Shown here: in pieces, positions 1-10,340 of the stretch
Layout of the letters: each line of letters opens with the position of its first letter
Position numbering within the stretch: position 1 is the first letter of the stretch
Assembly (NCBI GenBank): GCA_964035575.1
Contig: OZ037853.1
Coordinates: 900,501-964,500, forward strand
Length of the DNA stretch: 64,000 bases
Reading direction: 5' to 3'
From: Rhynchopus sp. YZ270_cl-10
Lineage: Eukaryota; Euglenozoa; Diplonemea; Diplonemida; Diplonemidae
Notes under the pieces: generated by a model
Database searches by the model: none
The model's input: only the letters and a program-made list of their open reading frames with translations
What the model was told of the DNA's origin: nothing
Program-made: the position numbers and the translations under genes

Positions 1-1
1 C

Positions 2-1108
2 ACGAAGGAGGGAGTGATGTGTGAGGAGACGATGCGTGGTGTCCGTATCAACATCGAGGACATGACCATGAACTCTGACGCCATCCACAGAGGAGGAGGT
101 CAGATCATCCCCACCGCCCGTCGTGTGTACTACGCATGCTGCCTCACCGCCAAGCCCCAGCTTATGGAGCCCATCTTCCTTGTCGACATCCAGACTGTCG
201 AGCACGCCATGGGAGGAATCTACGCAGTCCTCAACAAGCGTCGTGGTATCATGCTTGGAGAGGAGAACCGTCCCGGGACCCCGATCTACAACGTATGTCG
301 TGTTTTTTTTTTTTATAAGACATGTAGGCATTTCTATTTGTGTACCTGAGTGTGGGGATGCGTTCAAGAATTAAACTCTTCCCCCAAACCCCTTTTCGTC
401 TTTGTTTTCTTTATCCAAACGGCAAGTGGATGCGTAATAATTTTGCAACTGACGCGCTGGAGAGGCCCTAGCCAAAACATGGCGTGTTAGGGGAAATATA
501 TACGTCGCACAGATAGATCAGAGACCCCACCCGATATGTTTTTCATTTTAGCTGTGAAACGTATAACACCATCTTCGTCCTATTTTTCGGCGATTTTCAA
601 ACATGATTGAAAACAAAGAACTGCACTGCTTTTGATCCATGATCTCGACACCACACCACAACACCACACCACCACAGGTGCGAGCATACCTCCCCGTATC
701 TGAGTCCTTCGGATTCGGAGAAGACCTTCGTTCCCACACAGGAGGACTGGTATGTGAAAGCTGCTTTTGTGCACATAGGTTTTGTTTTACCACTCTGTCC
801 TGATTTTATTGTTTGTATTGACTTGGAGCTGACCCCACTGTCCACCAGCTTTTCTCAACTGAAGTAACCAATCTATGTTATACAACGGCCAATCTTCACT
901 TTCCTGATTGTTTGTCCCTGTCTGATCACCACCCACACCACCACTCTCACAGGCATTCCCGCAGTGCGTGTTCGACCACTGGGCCATCTTCCCCGGCGAT
1001 CCGCTTGCCGAGACCGGTCTCGCATCCGAGATCAGGCAGAAGATCCGTACCCGTAAGGGTCTCAATCCTGAGGTGCCGCCGTTGGAGAAGTTCTGCGATA
1101 AGTTGTAG
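2..1108 (+). CDS. EEF2: Translation elongation factor 2, C-terminal part, three exons
   Basis: Cytosolic ribosomal translocase eEF2 (GTPase that moves peptidyl-tRNA from A to P site). The window opens inside the gene. Exon 2-292 reads [13 protein letters not shown], then the family hallmark [16 protein letters not shown] of domain IV and the [11 protein letters not shown]...[12 protein letters not shown] stretch of domain V. Exon 678-749 encodes [18 protein letters not shown] and exon 953-1108 encodes [18 protein letters not shown]...[10 protein letters not shown] and the stop. Introns lie at 293-677 (GTATGT...CACAG) and 750-952 (GTATGT...CACAG), both phase 0. The DAIHRGGGQ block is the part next to the diphthamide loop; the diphthamide His itself lies upstream of the window. 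Identification rests on a nearly gap-free match to the conserved eEF2 C-terminus. The order of exons and the clean phase-0 junctions make this an intact gene end. Confidence 0.97.
350..470 (+). repeat. Segment of eEF2 intron 1 shared with an intron of another gene
   Basis: Begins TGAGTGTGGGGATGCGTTCA and runs about 110-120 bp. A closely matching segment lies at 43934-44045 in intron 2 of the small membrane-protein gene, at a similar distance downstream of the 5' splice site. Both copies contain the landmarks AAACTCTTCCCCC and TTTTCTTTATCCAAACG and continue to TAATAATTTTG. Dispersed, non-coding, on the same strand as the host gene in both cases. Confidence 0.8.
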
Positions 1109-1419
1109 GCAAAGCTTCCTTTACGCTCGGGTATACCGGGTGTGACCTTTAGTTGTGGGATGAATACTACCCCTCTGCTCTTGGGGGTGGAAAGGAATGC
1201 ATCTGCTGTCTAGGGTGATTAGAACAACACGGAGATCATCATCCACCCTGTGGCTACCCCCACCCCACGCTTGACAACGCGAGGGCCGTGCTGTGTGAGT
1301 GCTACTACGTTTTACATGGTTTTGCCGCTCGTTGAGTTGTTCTACCCACTATCCCTTAGAATCCTCATATACGTGTTGCGTAGAAACTAAAAAAAAACTA
1401 AAAAAGAGAACTTTATTTC
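1109..1419. other. eEF2 downstream region
   Basis: Non-coding. Holds the probable eEF2 3' UTR and an A-rich stretch near 1389-1410. No further exon or RNA gene is recognisable. Confidence 0.5.
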
Positions 1420-1869
1420 TGCATTTTATTGACAAGCATCTCTAGGTTGATCCATGTTACAGAAATTGGGTGGTGCCTTCAAGGATGCAGGTCTCTGTGT
1501 ACAGTGGGTGTATGACCACTGCGCAGTGTCACACAAATTGAGAGCAACTTTCTTTCTAGAGTGTTTTGTGCAATCTGGGCTTAACACCACTCAAGCAGTG
1601 TTACACAAATTGACACCGGGTTCCTTTATGAATACTGGTCTTTGCGCACACTGGACTTATCACCGCTCAGCAGTGTCACTCATATTGACATTAGCCTCTT
1701 CCTCAGACGCACTTCGTTGAGGAGCATCTACCTCACCGGCTGCAGCGATGTTGTGTCGAGCACAGTGAGGAAACAAGAGCTGTGGCATTTAGTGGTTGAA
1801 TCCCGTCCGAAACGCAGCAGAGACGAACCACTTGAGGAATCCCGCAAGCGACTGAGACACGCAGAGTGA
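1420..1869 (+). pseudogene. Ubl-LRR family copy A, 5'-truncated and decayed
   Basis: Only the 3' half of a Ubl-LRR gene remains. It starts within the repeat that reads SLTSI(D/N)LSGLIHVT in intact copies and ends with the family tail LTGCSDVVSSTVRK, the basic stretch ESRPKRSRDEPLEESRKRL and stop TGA. The LRR part is frame-broken: the SGLIHVT and SSVTQI modules fall in different frames. The ubiquitin-like domain and first repeats are absent. It ends in RKRLRHAE like copies G and H rather than RKSD. Confidence 0.85.
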
Positions 1870-1962
1870 CGCCGCCAGCTGCGCACTGCGACCTCGAAGC
1901 TGCACGACGCACACCCTCACAGGCCACTCCTCCCGCAAAGTACTGCAGACAACAAAGGTGGC

Positions 1963-2356
1963 CATGATAACGACTCAAACTCAATCCCGAAGAAACACCG
2001 TGACCTAGTAAACACAAGTTAAAATTCCTCCACCGCACACCAGACGCCAAGGGCTCGAACCTAGGCTAACTCTCGCAGGTCTCTGTGTGTTATCTTTTCC
2101 GCAGTGTCCAGAAAGTGTGAAACGCAAGCGCAAGACAAACCATACGATTTCAACTTCGTATTCAATGAGAGAAGGGCAGAAACAGGTTGTGTGTGCTTGA
2201 CGGGGTCACGAAGATATGAATTAAAAAATAGCACAAAAGTACGTGCGGAGTGTTAAGTCACTTGTCGCGGTGATCCGCGGCCACTCCTGTGCTTTGAAGA
2301 TGAAAAAACACACCCCTGCCTTGAAATTGTCCCTGGGGGCAAAATACCGGTTTTTA
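1963..2356. repeat. Spacer repeat shared with 31315-31720
   Basis: About 400 bp downstream of LRR copy A that recurs, nearly identical, downstream of LRR copy E at 31315-31720 (landmarks GGTGGCCATGATAACGACTC, CCAAGGGCTCGAACCTAGGC, CCCTGGGGGCAAAATACCGG). On the minus strand it contains GGTTCGAGCCC, a Pol III B-box-like string, but no complete tRNA fold was found. It marks the ancestral spacer between neighbouring LRR genes. Confidence 0.85.
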
Positions 2357-2559
2357 CTTTTAGTAAACACGTAGTATTTGACAAAATGCTCGAGACCCTC
2401 GTGAAAAGTCGCGCGTCTGCGTATCCCGCTCCCCGCTTGTTTCCCCCTCTTTTCCCCCCTGTGCCAGGGCGCGCGCTAACTTTTCGGAAATTTCCCGAAA
2501 AAATGGATATCGGGTCCAAAAAAATGTACCTACAGGAAGTATGTGAAGGGGGGCAGAAA

Positions 2560-3050
2560 AATCAGGGTCATGTTACATTTCCGATAAAATCCCGGGCTGT
2601 GGTGGGGGATATATGGAAAAATGGACAAAATTTTGGTGACTTAAATTTTCACAAAATATGAACCCATACTCGTAAACAAGGGTCATTTTCAGGTCTTTCG
2701 GACACAGTACACAGTACACAGTACACAGTACACAGTACACAGTACACAGTACACAGTACACAGTACACAGTACACAGTACACAGTACACAGTACACAGTA
2801 CACAGTACACAGTACACAGTACACAGTACACAGTACCGTGACTTCACCGGCCAACACCGGAAAACACCGGCAAACATGGTCAAAATCAGGTGGAATATAC
2901 ATAAGTACATCATGGGGGGGTAGGGAACAGGTAGCGCCGCAGGCGCACGGTACCCAACTTTTTTCTTTTTTCTTTCCCCTTTTTTCTGCTTTCTTTTGAT
3001 TGCGCGAGCCGATTGCTCTCCACGGTGGGGTCACATGTGTGTCCAAAAAC
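2560..3050. repeat. Dispersed repeat copy, paired with 7130-7740
   Basis: Landmarks GGAAAAATGGACAAAATTTT, ACCCATACTCGTAAACAAGG, then GCGCCGCAGGCGCACGGTAC and GAGCCGATTGCTCTCCACGG recur in the same order at 7150-7740. The copy here is split by the ACACAGT array. Related sequence in inverse orientation lies inside the element at 40716-41436 (CATTTCGGCAAATTGACCCC). Not coding. Confidence 0.8.
2703..2836. repeat. Heptamer microsatellite (ACACAGT)n
   Basis: About 19 perfect copies. It is the reverse complement of the GTACTGT heptamer array at 21391-21760. Open frames through it are artefacts of the 7-bp period. Confidence 0.98.
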
Positions 3051-3371
3051 TATCTGAAGTGCCCTTACTGTACAACATGGGATTCTCTGATTTTCTTAAG
3101 GAAATCGTGTAATCAAAAAATTTTTGTACCGCGAAAAAACCTCGAAAAAACCGGGTGTGAGGGTGTGGATTTAGCGCGCGCCCTGCCCTGTGCTCCACGA
3201 CACTTTCTGTACTTCAGGCAAACACAACCATATCGTAAATCAAGTCGAAGAAGAAAAAAAAAAAATGGTGGAAGCGAACAACAAACAACTTTTACTTTTT
3301 TCCCCCCGTTTATAGTCTTTTGAGCAACAAGCAAAGAGGAACGAGTCTCTCGAGCATTTTTGGGGGGGGGG

Positions 3372-3960
3372 GGGGGTAGGGGATACGACTCCAGCCATTT
3401 TGGCTGGGACCAAACGCACGGAAAATTCATTTGGCATTATCTGGCCATCTCCAAGGCAACTGCGGGTGAAAAACACCCTCAGAGTGGGTCACAGGGGGCC
3501 TGTGGGTCGAAAAACGACCCAGAAGCCACCCCAGAATACAAAAAAATGGAAAAAAATAGTGAAAAAACGGCTTTTTTCACGTTTTGGCCACTTTGGGCAA
3601 AATAGCGATTTTTCGAGAAAAAAATCAAAAACCGGGATATTTTTTGACATCACAAAGCCTCCTTTGGCACAAATATACCCCAAAAGTGGCCTGTGAGTCC
3701 ATTCCAACCTGTTTTGGACATATTTGACACTTTTGGAAGTGTTTTTTTGGTGTTTTTAGGTCAAAAAAATGCCCAAGACGTCCCCAAGACATCCCCAAGA
3801 CACTTTGCACACCCCCTGTTACGGTCATATTTTTTTCGTTTTTTTGCCTGAAACCCCCAAAATACCCCTCCCGGACCCCACATAGTCCCGAATATCCATC
3901 ACACACCCACTCAGAGTGAGTAGAAGCACCCCAAAAAAAATATTTTTTAAAGCCTGCTAG
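3372..3960 (+). repeat. About 0.6-kb dispersed element, copy 1
   Basis: Opens after a 16-G run with TAGGGGATACGACTCC. A diverged copy at 6209-6783 opens with TAGGGGTGCGACTCC, and a third opens with TAGGGGGTCCGACTCC at 8453. All three share internal landmarks in order: GGCCAT(T/C)TCC, a short run of dispersed Gs and Cs, TTTTGGCC...GGCCA, and (T)GAGTCCATT. They decay into homopolymer runs at the far end. No protein coding potential. Confidence 0.65.
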
Positions 3961-3995
3961 GGGGGGGGGTTAGGGGGGGGGGTTAGGGGGTCGCA
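3958..3995 (+). repeat. G-runs in telomere-like TTAGG(n) arrangement
   Basis: CTAGG(n)TTAGG(n)TTAGGGGG with runs of about 10 G. Similar TAGG(n)TAGGGGG strings occur at 3362-3381, 5346-5367 and 8436-8460. Confidence 0.6.
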
Positions 3996-4059
3996 TTGTC
4001 CTCACAAAAAGTGAAATAAAAATTTTTTGTGACATAGATACTCGTTTCCCGTGGAAAAC

Positions 4060-5115
4060 TAGACACATACCCACCCCAAAAATGTTCGGAGGATCCAATG
4101 AAACCATTTTTTTACACTTTGGTGGGCTCAGAAATACCCAAAATGGGGAAAATTAGTGAAAAATGGACTTTTACCCCAAAATGGGCAAAAGTGGTTTTTT
4201 AGCAAAAAAATTGATTTTTTTGGATCACCAGAGGTCTATTTTGGTGACTCTCCGGTGCAAATCGGGTCCCAGGGGTCCTGTGGACCTGATTTCAACGACC
4301 AACAGGCTTCTGTACCACTTGCAAATGATTTTTTTTTGAGTTTTTGAGTCAAAAAAAGTGCTTGTCCACCCCTTGTCCACCCCTTGTCCAGTCCAGGACT
4401 TTTCCCCTGGCCATCACATAAAGTAGGGTATGATGCAAATTTGGGTACATACCCCCCCCCAAAAATGGTCTGCGGACCCAATGGAACCGGTTTTTTACCC
4501 TTTGGAGGACTTAGAAGCACTAGAAATGGGGAAAAGGAGTGAAAAATTGCCCTCCCCCCCAGATGGGGGGGCAGGGGCGGTTTTGGGCTAAAAAATGCCA
4601 ATTTAGGGCCGCCAGAGGCCTCTTGGGGTCACTCTCCTGTGGAAATCGTACTCCTGGGGGTCCTGTGGGCCTGATTTCGGCCAGCTGCACCCTTTTGGAC
4701 CCTTCGAACCGATCTTGGTTTGAAATATTGAGTTGAACATGACCCCCTGAACCCGTGCGTATGCGCCTCAAACACCCCCCTCACCCCTCCCCCCTCACTG
4801 CCCACCTTCTCCTACCCTGCCAGGCGTAACAAATAAAAAAACGACCTCCCCCTCACAAAAAGCGTCTGAGGATGCTGCTGAGTTCGTGAGGAGGTTCGTG
4901 GATGGGGAGCAGATCAGGGGCGTGTGTATGGCGTGTCCTGATGAAGTGCTTCAGCTGGGGCTGTGGGGGGAGGCAGAAAATGCCAAATTAGGGATGCCAG
5001 AGGCCTCTTGGGGTCACTCTCCGGTGGAAATCGTACTCCTGGGGGTCCTGTGGGCCTGATTTCGACGAGCTGCACCCTTTTGGACCCTTCGAACCGATCT
5101 TGGTTTGAATTATTT
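4060..5115 (+). repeat. Three tandem-like units of a dispersed repeat
   Basis: Units near 4075-4350, 4450-4740 and 4973-5115 share CCAGAGG(C/T)CT(A/C)TT, GG(T/G)GTCACTCTCC, GGGGTCCTGTGGGCCTGATT and, in the last two, TTTTGGACCCTTCGAACCGA. Mutually diverged; non-coding. Confidence 0.7.
4862..4980 (+). other. Short coding-like fragment
   Basis: Unlike its homopolymer-rich surroundings, this stretch has balanced composition and an open frame reading ASEDAAEFVRRFVDGEQIRG followed by VCMACPDEVLQLGLWGEAEN. I do not recognise the protein. It may be a captured exon or a transposon protein remnant. Confidence 0.3.
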
Positions 5116-5890
5116 AGTCAAATATGTCAAATTCCTCCAATCATAGGCTGTATACAGTACAAAATCATGAAAACACCAATAAAAACGCATTTTTTTTACG
5201 TTTTTTCACGTTTTTTGCCGCAAAACCCCCCAAAAACCCCCGGAAACCCATTTTTGGGGTGGCACAGGGTGTGGGTCACCACTGAAATGGTCCACCAGCG
5301 AAAAAATAATAAAAATTACATAAAAACGTTAGCCAATGCGACCCTCTAGGGGGGGGGGGGTAGGGGGTAGCAAAAGCCCGAGGCAAACACGATTTTTTTG
5401 ACTTTTGAAAAAAAAAGCTTTCTATGTCATTCTGACCATACTCTCCGACCCATACCCCCCAAAAAACACCCCCTGACCCGGTTTCCACCCGAAATAGCAC
5501 TTTCTGTGCCCAAAAATGGACAAATTCAAAAAAAAAAAAATTTTGGCCAGGACTTGGTACCTTTGGTGGGTACCAGGTCCTGGCACCCATTTGAAAACAT
5601 GGTTCTAAGTTCCACCAAATCCCTCTAAACACCCGAAACCGCCTGGGTACCCCTCGGGATAGGTTCTGGGGTGAAAATATGTGGCTTTGGGGCCTTTTCT
5701 GGTCCCCAGAGGCGTCTCAGAGTGATTTGACATACCCAACACTCCATGGTTTATTAAATACACACTTGCTTTTTACCTTGTCACGAGCACCAACACCCCC
5801 AATGAGACCGCCAGAACGTCTCTAATGTCCAAAAATCACCCCGGAATTGATTCCCCAACCTCAAAATAGGTGGAGTACCCTGTAAAAAAA
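5116..5890. other. Homopolymer-rich non-coding stretch
   Basis: Contains a 14-G run at 5350 followed by TAGGGGGTAG, and many A/T and C runs. No gene seen. Confidence 0.5.
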
Positions 5891-5891
5891 A

Positions 5892-6205
5892 TCACTTTTT
5901 TTCAAAAAAACGGCTTCGAAAATAGTAAGCTTTTAGTAAGATTTCCTCGAGGAATGTAACGCTTTCAAAAAAATGGATCCGGGAGCACAGTTTTTCTTCT
6001 AAGGTGCCGAAAACCACCCCACGTCCCCTCCGGTGAGGCTTCAGAATACGAGAAAATAAAGTTCGACAACGCCACGGTCTGAGAGGGTTGGAAAGCAGGC
6101 TGAGGCACACGCGACGCTTGTGCTGGTGTTCTTCGGGGGAGAACTGTGCAGAAAGCGCCGGGGCGGCATCCTGCATGGCTGCACAGAGGTTGAAGAGAAG
6201 GGCAG
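5892..6205 (-). other. Possible decayed coding fragment
   Basis: The minus strand has an open frame containing ALLFNLCAAMQDAAPALSAQ followed by FSPEEHQHKRRVCLSLL, which looks protein-like in composition. No family recognised and no clear start. It sits directly before the second 0.6-kb dispersed element. Confidence 0.25.
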
Positions 6206-6208
6206 GTC

Positions 6209-6783
6209 TAGGGGTGCGACTCCACTGTTTATAGGTGGGAACCATTGTCGTAATAACCTCTTACTGCATTTTTGGCCATTTCCAGGCCACCTCCGGTCGG
6301 AAAACCCCCCAGAAATGGGTCAGAAACACCCTGTGACCCGAAAATTCATGATAAGAGAGACTCAGAATATGATAAAATGCAAAAAAGTAGTGAAAAAGTG
6401 GCATTTTGACGGTTTTGGCCATGTTGGGTAAAATGGCCATTTTTGGTGAAAAAAATCAAGAAAACAGCAAAATTTCGACATCATGACAGCTGCTTGGGCA
6501 CAAAACTGCCCCAAAAATGTCCTGTGAGTCCATTCCGACCTGTTTTGGACACTTTAGGTACTTTTTTTGGCCGTTTTTTGGTGTTTTTGTGGTAAAAAAC
6601 GTCCTATGATATCCTATACTAATCGCAAGACACCGTTTGTCCCTTCTGGACCAATATGTGGGCCAAAAAATGGGTGAAACCCCCCGAAAAAGCACTCCAG
6701 GAGCCCAGATAGTTCCAAATTTCCCCGCCAACTCACAAAACCACCTCAAAAACATGCCAGGAAAACATTTTTAAAAACTATAG
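6209..6783 (+). repeat. About 0.6-kb dispersed element, copy 2
   Basis: Opens TAGGGGTGCGACTCC. It aligns along its length with 3377-3960, including GGCCATTTCCAGGCCACC, TGTGAGTCCATTCCGACCTG and a final ATTTTTAAAAACTATAGGG. Confidence 0.65.
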
Positions 6784-7129
6784 GGAGTCACACCCCCTAT
6801 GGTGAGGGGTGCCCAGGTACAGAAGTGTGACCACTTTTTTAGAACTGCATTTCACGGCCCAGAAGACCCCCCTATGGGTAGTTTCGGGGCAGGAACAGGT
6901 TTTCTGGGGGGTGTGGGGTGGTTGGAGGCGGTTTCGGCACTTTCTGATAAGGGTAGCACAATTAAAAACCTTGTTTAGTGTCCCACCGCTCCCCAAAAAT
7001 CTGTTCGCACGCACGCAAAAAAAAAATAACTAGTCAAAAAAAAATAATTTTTCCCTCACCTATTTTGCCCTCTTTTCAGGCTATTTCCTAACTCTGGGGC
7101 GTTTTGTTGCATTTCTGAGCCAATCCCGG

Positions 7130-7740
7130 CTTGTGGTGGGGTGAATACGGAAAAATGGACAAAATTTTAGTGACTTAAATTTTCGCAAAATATGAACCCA
7201 TACTCGTAAACAAGGGTCATTTTCAGGAAAATTCGGAAAATTCCGACATTTGGAAGCAATTTTTTCCCCTGAAAAAACAGTGGGTTTTCAGCCCGAAAAC
7301 ATACCGCGATTGGGATTTCCGGAATCCGTCCGCACTGTGGTGGGGTCACTTTGCCGAAATGGCCAAATTCTTGGTTTTGGTCAAAATACATGTAGGGTAA
7401 AGAGGGCCAAGGTAAATCCCACAACCAGATTTTCTCTCCCTGATCCTGACGTCTTGAAACATGAAAATGCGCGAAAACATCGGCATTTGCATTTTCGGAA
7501 TCCGTCCGTTCTGTGGTGGGGTCAATTTGCCGAAATGGACAAGTTCTTGGTTTTGGTCAAAACCCGTCAGTGTAAGGTAAAGGGGGCAAGTGTTTGCCTG
7601 TAGAAACTGGTAGGGAACAGGCAGCGCCGCAGGCGCACGGTACCCAACTTTTTTTATTCTTGTACCTTTTCTCCACTTTCTTTTGATTGCACGAGCCGAT
7701 TGCTCTCCACGGTGGGGTCACATGTGTGTTCAAAAACACT
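7130..7740 (+). repeat. Dispersed repeat, copy paired with 2560-3050
   Basis: Same order of landmarks as 2560-3050. It has two internal subunits, around 7310-7390 and 7490-7570, that share GGTGGGGTCA(A/C)TTTGCCGAA. Confidence 0.8.
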
Positions 7741-8200
7741 CTAAGGTACTATTATTCTGAAATATGAGATTCAATGGTTTCTTAAGGAAATCTTCATAAC
7801 GTGAGATCTCTGAAAATCCTCGAAAACGAACCCCGCCGGAGGCGGATTTTTTTTTATACACGTGTGCGCAAAAATGCTTATTTCTTGCTTATTTCGCACA
7901 TTTGGGAGCACGGGACCCCAACATTTTTTTTTTTTTCTGGTCACTTTTTCCTAGACAGAAGTGCCCTACCTACCTTCCCCCTTAGGGCCCTCCGAGACTT
8001 CGTCCGTCCTGACTTCAACTTACCAACCATAAAAATTATTTTTTTTTGTAGTTGTGTCCCAATTATTTTTTTTTTTTGGATTTCCAAAAATCTGTTCGCA
8101 CGCAGGACACTAAACAATATTTTTAATTGTGCTACCCTAAGCGGTTTTCACTTATTTTGAAAAACGTCAAATGTGACACTTTTAAATAGGCCTTTGATAT
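7741..8200. other. A/T-rich non-coding stretch
   Basis: Homopolymer-rich, with no supportable gene or RNA. Confidence 0.5.
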
Positions 8201-8206
8201 CCCCTA

Positions 8207-8435
8207 CACGACGGTGAAGTAACGGGTGTTACAAGTGGAGTTACAAGTGAGTTACATGTAACTTTTGTTACATGTAACTCACTTGTAACTCACTTGTAAC
8301 CCACCAGTTACAACCTGATTTTGCCTGTAATTCATGTATCCCACTTGTAACTCACTTGTAACTCACTTGTAACGGTTTTTCACTTGTAACGTTACATGTA
8401 ACTTCACTTGTAATGTACTATACTTCACCGTCGTG
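8207..8435 (+). mobile_element. 229-bp MITE with CACGACGGTGAAGTA ends, copy 1
   Basis: Terminal inverted repeats CACGACGGTGAAGTA...TACTTCACCGTCGTG. The interior is almost wholly built from direct and inverted TTACAAGTGAG(T) and GTTACATGTAAC units. Flanked by TA on both sides, consistent with a 2-bp target duplication. No coding capacity. Confidence 0.8.
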
Positions 8436-8805
8436 TAGGGGGGGGGGGGGGGTAGGGGGTCCGACTCCCTAGTAAAATTTTGTCCGGTTTTCGTTTTTTT
8501 CACCATTAGGCCATTTCCTGGGCACCCCCGGGTGAATCCTGCCCCCAAAATAGGGTTTCTGGGCCCTGTGGGGCTAAATTCACCCTCACCGCACTGCGTT
8601 TATACACCATAACTTAATCACACCCCACATTTACACTCATCACAGGATCGTGAAATCTGAACTGCATCCGTGATTGCGATGAGAAGTTTCGCCGCTCTTC
8701 GACATTCTATCAACAACTCAAAAATCCGAAAGGCTTCACCCACATCAATCTATTCTGGGTTTGTGGACGAAGACCTGGGGGGTGGGAATATTTTGTCAGT
8801 CACTG

Positions 8806-9015
8806 CTATTGCCATTTAACCCAGGGAGCATAGCTAGTGCAAGAAATTCGACTTTGGAAACCTTCCGGAAAGTCTGTCCTCTGCTTGCGGAGGACTAGAC
8901 ACAAGAAAATATTGCGTTCCCCCAGAAAACCAGTGCACATTTCACACTCCTTGTGGGTGGTCTTGTTGCCTTTTTTGTCAACAGTAATTTTGGCCCAGGC
9001 ATGCTCTTGAAGCAT
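8806..9015 (-). pseudogene. Possible transposase remnant ending SYAPWVKWQ
   Basis: Open frame with KGNKTTHKECEMCTGFLGER and a terminal SYAPWVKWQ. A second SYTPWVKWQ peptide is encoded at about 19336-19375 on the plus strand, with matching DNA around CTCCCTGGGTTAAATGGCAA. Recurrence of the peptide suggests a dispersed coding element. Family not recognised. Confidence 0.35.
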
Positions 9016-9960
9016 GACAATTTAGTGTGTATGGGGCAGGGTGTTGTTTTGTTCTGAATTCTCTTTGTTATAACATCTAAGTCAATCGCGGGTGGTGGTT
9101 TGTGTAGCGTGAGGCACTCTTTTTAGCAAACTTCCTGCGGCTGCTAAAGTGTTATTTCTTCGGATTTAACAACGTACAGCGTAACATAGTGGTTTAGCCT
9201 GGTCGACACAACCTTTGATAGATATGGGATAACCAACCCCCTTCGACCCCTTGTGGGTTCACTGAACAAGCCCTCGTGGTAGTTAAACGCGATTGACATT
9301 TACATTCCTAGAGATGAAAGAACAAGACAACACTTCTGTACCCGCGCATCAAAATTGTGGAAAACTTTGCACCCCAAACACCCTCAACAACGCCCGCCAA
9401 AAGGCGCCCCTTGTTGCTGGGAGTTGGTTCTCATGATACCTGCACAGCGGGCATTCCTCTGAGTCCAACGCATGTTTGGCCTGTCTGCGGCGTTGTACTT
9501 CAGGTGCACGAAGACAGGGTCTGGTGGTAAATTTTGCGTAGTACTGCGACGTGGTACTGCGTGGGTCTGGGAACCTGGGTACCTGGGTACAGGAAATTTG
9601 TTGTGGAAGACATCAACCACCATGCATTGAGGAGGGTAAGACAGTGTTCGCAGTTTCTACCTGATAGCATTACAACATTTAACTTCTCCACGGGGGTCTT
9701 GGGCCGTTCACTCGGTTCTACCTTGACTACCGGAAGATATTCTTGAGGCCTTTTTGGTCTCTAGAATATCCGGTCTTCCCGAACGGAGGCACACTTTGTG
9801 TGTTACTACGACCTGGCAATTTCCAGCAGTAGGTTAAGTAATCTTTCTTGTAAATTGTTGGATCATTATCTCCTCAGTGCATGAATGCCCCACGTGACTG
9901 GACACTTTTGTGTTTGTCATGTGGAGCTGTGGTTGCTCTTTCACGACTTTTTTCTTGTTC

Positions 9961-10166
9961 CTGGGTACCTGTTCCTGGACCTGGACCTGGGTACCTGGGT
10001 ACCTGGGTACCTGGGTACCTGGGTACCTGGGTACCTGGGTACCTGGGTACCTGGGTACCTGGGTACCTGGGTACCTGGGTACCTGGGTACCTGGGTACCT
10101 GGGTACCTGGGTACCTGGGTACCTGGGTACCTGGGTACCTGGGTACCTGGGTACCTGGTCACCTGG
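9961..10166 (+). repeat. Octamer array (GGGTACCT)n
   Basis: About 22 near-perfect copies; each monomer holds the palindrome GGTACC. Open frames through it are artefacts. Confidence 0.97.
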
Positions 10167-10189
10167 GCGCCTGGGTACTTACCTGGGTA

Positions 10190-10340
10190 AATGTGACCAG
10201 GTACCTGGTCATCTGACCAGGTACACCTGGTCATGACCAGGTATACCTGGTCATGACCAGGTGTACCTGGTCAGATCTGACCAGGTGTACCTGGTCATAA
10301 ATCTGACCAGGTATTACCTGGTCAGACCTTCTGACCAGCG
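10190..10340. repeat. Cluster of six to seven GACCAGGT/ACCTGGTC palindromes
   Basis: Successive perfect inverted repeats GACCAGGT-nn-ACCTGGTC with centres none, AC, TA, GT, GT and ATT, separated by short AT-containing linkers (CAT, CAGATCT, ATAAATCT). It follows directly on the GGGTACCT array and shares its ACCTGG core. Confidence 0.85.
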
